The notes under the pieces were generated by a model. The model was given only the letters and a program-made list of their open reading frames with translations. It was not told where the DNA came from and made no database searches. The position numbers were made by a program, and so were the translations under genes. DNA of 64,000 bases from Kineosporia rhizophila (GTDB lineage Bacteria; Actinomycetota; Actinomycetes; Actinomycetales; Kineosporiaceae): assembly GCF_021277265.1 (NCBI RefSeq), contig NZ_JAJSOH010000029.1:1-64000 (forward strand), read 5' to 3'. The first letter of the stretch is position 1. Each line of letters starts with the position of its first letter. Below, piece by piece: positions 62,296 through 64,000 of the stretch.

Positions 62296-62485
62296 CTTCC
62301 TGCATCCCTGGAACGAAACCCGCGCCACCCGGGCCCGGGCCCGCCTGAACGCCGACCTGCCGCCGCGCTGCCGGGTAGGGCCTCAATGTCGGCCTGGGTC
62401 GGCAGGTCCGGGTCCTGGTCCTGGATGGGTATCGAAGCTGGTGCCCGGGGTGGGGTCGAAGCTGGTGTCCGGGGGGGAAGTTGGT

Positions 62486-63811
62486 TCAGTAGCGCGGGAT
62501 CTCGGGGGAGTCGGAGTCGAGGGGGACGGCGTTGCCGCGGACCAGGCCCAGTTCGGCCGATTCTCGGGTCAGCAGGGTGTTGAGGGCCCACTCGCTGGCG
62601 GTGCGGACGCGGTTGCCTGGCATTGAGAGCAGGTGGTAGCCGCGGGTGACGGCCTTGGCGGGGAGGCCGGCCAGGGGGATCTGCAGGGGGTTGGCCGCGG
62701 CCTGGGTGCCGCCGAGGTCGACCACGAAGCCGAGGTCGTGGTGCTTGTAGGGGCGGCGCTCGCCCTGCCCGAACGAGGCGGCGACGTTATGGGCGGCGAG
62801 TTTGCCCTGTCGGGTGGCGTGCTGCGCGGTCATGGCGGTGACCTCGCCGGGCCGGGTGAGGTCGGGCACGGCCGCGATGTCCCCGGCGGCGAAGAGCTCG
62901 GGATGCCCTGGCACGTTGAGGTATTCGTCGACCACCAGGCGGCCCTTCTCGAGGGGGAGGTCGAGGCCGCTGACGACCGGGTCGGGGCGCACGCCGACGC
63001 ACCAGATCAGGGTGCGGGTGGGGACGAAGTCGCCGTTGGTGAGGTGAACGCCTTCTGCTGTAGCCTCTTTCACCGAGATGCCCATCAGCACCTCGACCCC
63101 GCGCTGCCGTAGCACCTTGTCGGAGGCCTCGGAGAGGCGCCGGTCGAGGGTGGGCAGAACCCGCTCGGCGGTGTCGAGCAGCAGCCAGCGGGCCTTCTGC
63201 CCGGCCAGGCGCGGCCGGTCGCCGAGCAGGACGTCGGTGATGAGCGGGCCCTGGGCGGCCACCTCGGTGCCGGTGTAACCGGCCCCGACCACCACGAACG
63301 TGCTGCGCTGGTCGCGCTCGGCCCGGTCTTCCGTGGTGTCGGCGAGCGCGATCTGGCGGGTGATGTGGTCGCGGAGGTAGACGGCCTCGGGAATGCCCCG
63401 GAAGCCGTGCGCGTACTCGCTGATGCCCGGCACCGGCAGCAGCTTGTTGACGCTGCCGGCGGCCATGACCAGCCGGTCGTAACCGAGGGTGCCGGAACGC
63501 TTCTCGGCATCGACGTAGGTCAGGGTGCGGGCCTGCAGATCGACGCTCTCGATCGACCCCAGCACCAGCCGCACCTTGGGCAGGGCCCGGGAGAGGGACA
63601 CCGCGATACGTCGGGGGTCGAGGGTGCCGGCCGCGACCTCGGGCAGCAGCGGAAGGTAGAGGAAGTAGTTCGTCGGGTTGATCAGCACGATCTCGGCCGA
63701 CTCGCCCGCGAGCCGACTCAGCCCGCGGGCGGCCTCGAAACCGGCGAAGCCCGCTCCGACGACGATGATTCTGGCGCGCCGGCGCTGGGCGAAAGCAGCA
63801 TCGGTGATCAT
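62486..63811 (-). CDS. ndh: type II NADH dehydrogenase (NDH-2-like)
   Basis: A 441-residue flavoprotein passing electrons from NADH to quinone without proton pumping. FAD fold IIVVGAGFAGFEAARGLSRL, NPTNYFLYLPLLPEVAAGTL, NADH fold FVVVGAGYTGTEVAAQGPLI, TRTLIWCVGVRPDP, AAGDIAAVPD, and a quinone-site-like end TAQHATRQGKLAAHNV. No membrane helix is needed in this family. ATG 63811. It probably begins a monocistronic unit ending at the 62263 hairpin. Confidence 0.92.
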   Translation of the reverse strand: MITDAAFAQRRRARIIVVGAGFAGFEAARGLSRLAGESAEIVLINPTNYFLYLPLLPEVAAGTLDPRRIAVSLSRALPKVRLVLGSIESVDLQARTLTYVDAEKRSGTLGYDRLVMAAGSVNKLLPVPGISEYAHGFRGIPEAVYLRDHITRQIALADTTEDRAERDQRSTFVVVGAGYTGTEVAAQGPLITDVLLGDRPRLAGQKARWLLLDTAERVLPTLDRRLSEASDKVLRQRGVEVLMGISVKEATAEGVHLTNGDFVPTRTLIWCVGVRPDPVVSGLDLPLEKGRLVVDEYLNVPGHPELFAAGDIAAVPDLTRPGEVTAMTAQHATRQGKLAAHNVAASFGQGERRPYKHHDLGFVVDLGGTQAAANPLQIPLAGLPAKAVTRGYHLLSMPGNRVRTASEWALNTLLTRESAELGLVRGNAVPLDSDSPEIPRY

Positions 63812-63838
63812 GGGACGACCCTATGCGGCTTATCGGTT

Positions 63839-64000
63839 CTACGCCGCCTGCGATGCTTCCAGCCGCAACAGGGCCTGCTTGGCAGTGACGCCCCCGACGT
63901 ACTGCCCCATGCTGCCGTCGCTGCGGACGACCCGGTGGCAGGGCACCACCACCGGCAGCGGGTTACGGGCGCAGGCCGTGCCGACGGCGCGGACGGCCCG
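63839..64000 (-). CDS. ogt: methylated-DNA-protein-cysteine methyltransferase, C-terminal part
   Basis: The last 53 residues of an Ogt/MGMT repair protein, cut by the window edge: VGTACARNPLPVVVPCHRVV (active-site PCHR with the methyl-accepting Cys), then DGSMGQYVGGVTAKQALLRL. It transfers the alkyl group of O6-alkylguanine to its own cysteine. The stop is at 63839-63841, 27 bp upstream of the ndh start on the same strand. Confidence 0.93.
   Translation of the reverse strand, partial: RAVRAVGTACARNPLPVVVPCHRVVRSDGSMGQYVGGVTAKQALLRLEASQAA

Larger units (their letters stand above)
61109..62485. other. 1.4-kb gene-poor region rich in repeats
   Basis: No credible gene. It holds one 19-bp minisatellite unit (61337-61355), a palindrome (61363-61406), a 15-bp tandem repeat (61492-61551 with degenerate copies to about 61690), a second G-rich stretch to 61760, and the terminator at 62263. 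Minus-strand frames read low-complexity repeats (AHGSRAHGFLAHGF). Confidence 0.65.

Overview
The window is a stretch of chromosome from a high-GC (about 70 percent) actinobacterium. Evidence comes from actinobacterial marker genes: a SigR/RsrA thiol-stress pair, a WhiB3-type Fe-S protein, the multifunctional 2-oxoglutarate enzyme Kgd followed by a DUF6104 protein, the 24-residue ribosomal protein bL37, Ni-superoxide dismutase with its SodX protease, and a DivIVA-like coiled-coil protein. An orphan soluble chemoreceptor-like protein and an orphan PilT ATPase suggest a motile or surface-interacting lineage, perhaps Kineosporiaceae-like. That assignment is inference. Most genes use GTG, ATG or TTG starts, and many adjacent genes overlap by 4 bp.

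Layout. 1-345 is a 19-bp minisatellite, followed by initiator tRNA-Met and a nucleoside hydrolase. 1.7-8.3 kb is a putrescine/GABA island: putrescine oxidase, a LysR regulator, GabT, GabD, an AttM/AiiA-like lactonase and its TetR regulator. A perfect LexA box stands before an orphan small gene at 8.4 kb. 9.4-15.7 kb holds a beta-lactamase-fold hydrolase, an ABC ATPase/DUF6297/SMI1 operon, an aminotransferase and an SDR. 15.7-24.5 kb holds a P-loop kinase fused to a gamma-glutamylcyclotransferase-like domain, TesB, esterase, AIM24, an MFS permease, an Ala-rich repeat protein, a flavin oxidoreductase and a VanX-like protein whose zinc site looks broken. 24.6-27.2 kb is the most striking segment: a tRNA-His without G-1 and with A73, an atypical archaeal/eukaryal-looking HisRS and an atypical HisG, packed as one cassette. 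It runs head-on into a Hen1-Pnkp RNA end-repair operon (27.3-31.4 kb).

31.4-36.6 kb has a PAS chemoreceptor-like protein, three regulators or small proteins, a membrane protein whose 3' end overlaps hisN antisense, and a DUF2231 protein. 36.7-43.2 kb carries aroA-rsgA, a DoxX-like protein, an SRAP DNA-crosslink protein, an alpha/beta hydrolase and sigR-rsrA with a visible SigR-type promoter, then bL37. 43.3-50.4 kb carries a biotinyl carrier protein, PilT, sodX-sodN, malic enzyme, a DivIVA-like protein, an MDR oxidoreductase, an SGNH protein lacking its nucleophile serine, and DUF6104. Kgd fills 50.5-54.4 kb, followed by two CorC/CNNM membrane proteins, a secreted VanY-like peptidase, whiB3, a hydrolase, type-II NADH dehydrogenase and the 3' end of an alkylguanine-DNA methyltransferase.

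Repeats link the two ends of the window. Two related large palindromes (9.05 kb and 61.4 kb) share the core CACCTGGTACCAGGTG. The second is flanked by one exact unit of the minisatellite found at position 1, so the array may be an amplified part of a dispersed element. The best candidates for undescribed biology are the tRNA-His/HisRS/HisG cassette beside the RNA-repair operon, the composite palindrome element, and the LexA-box orphan gene.
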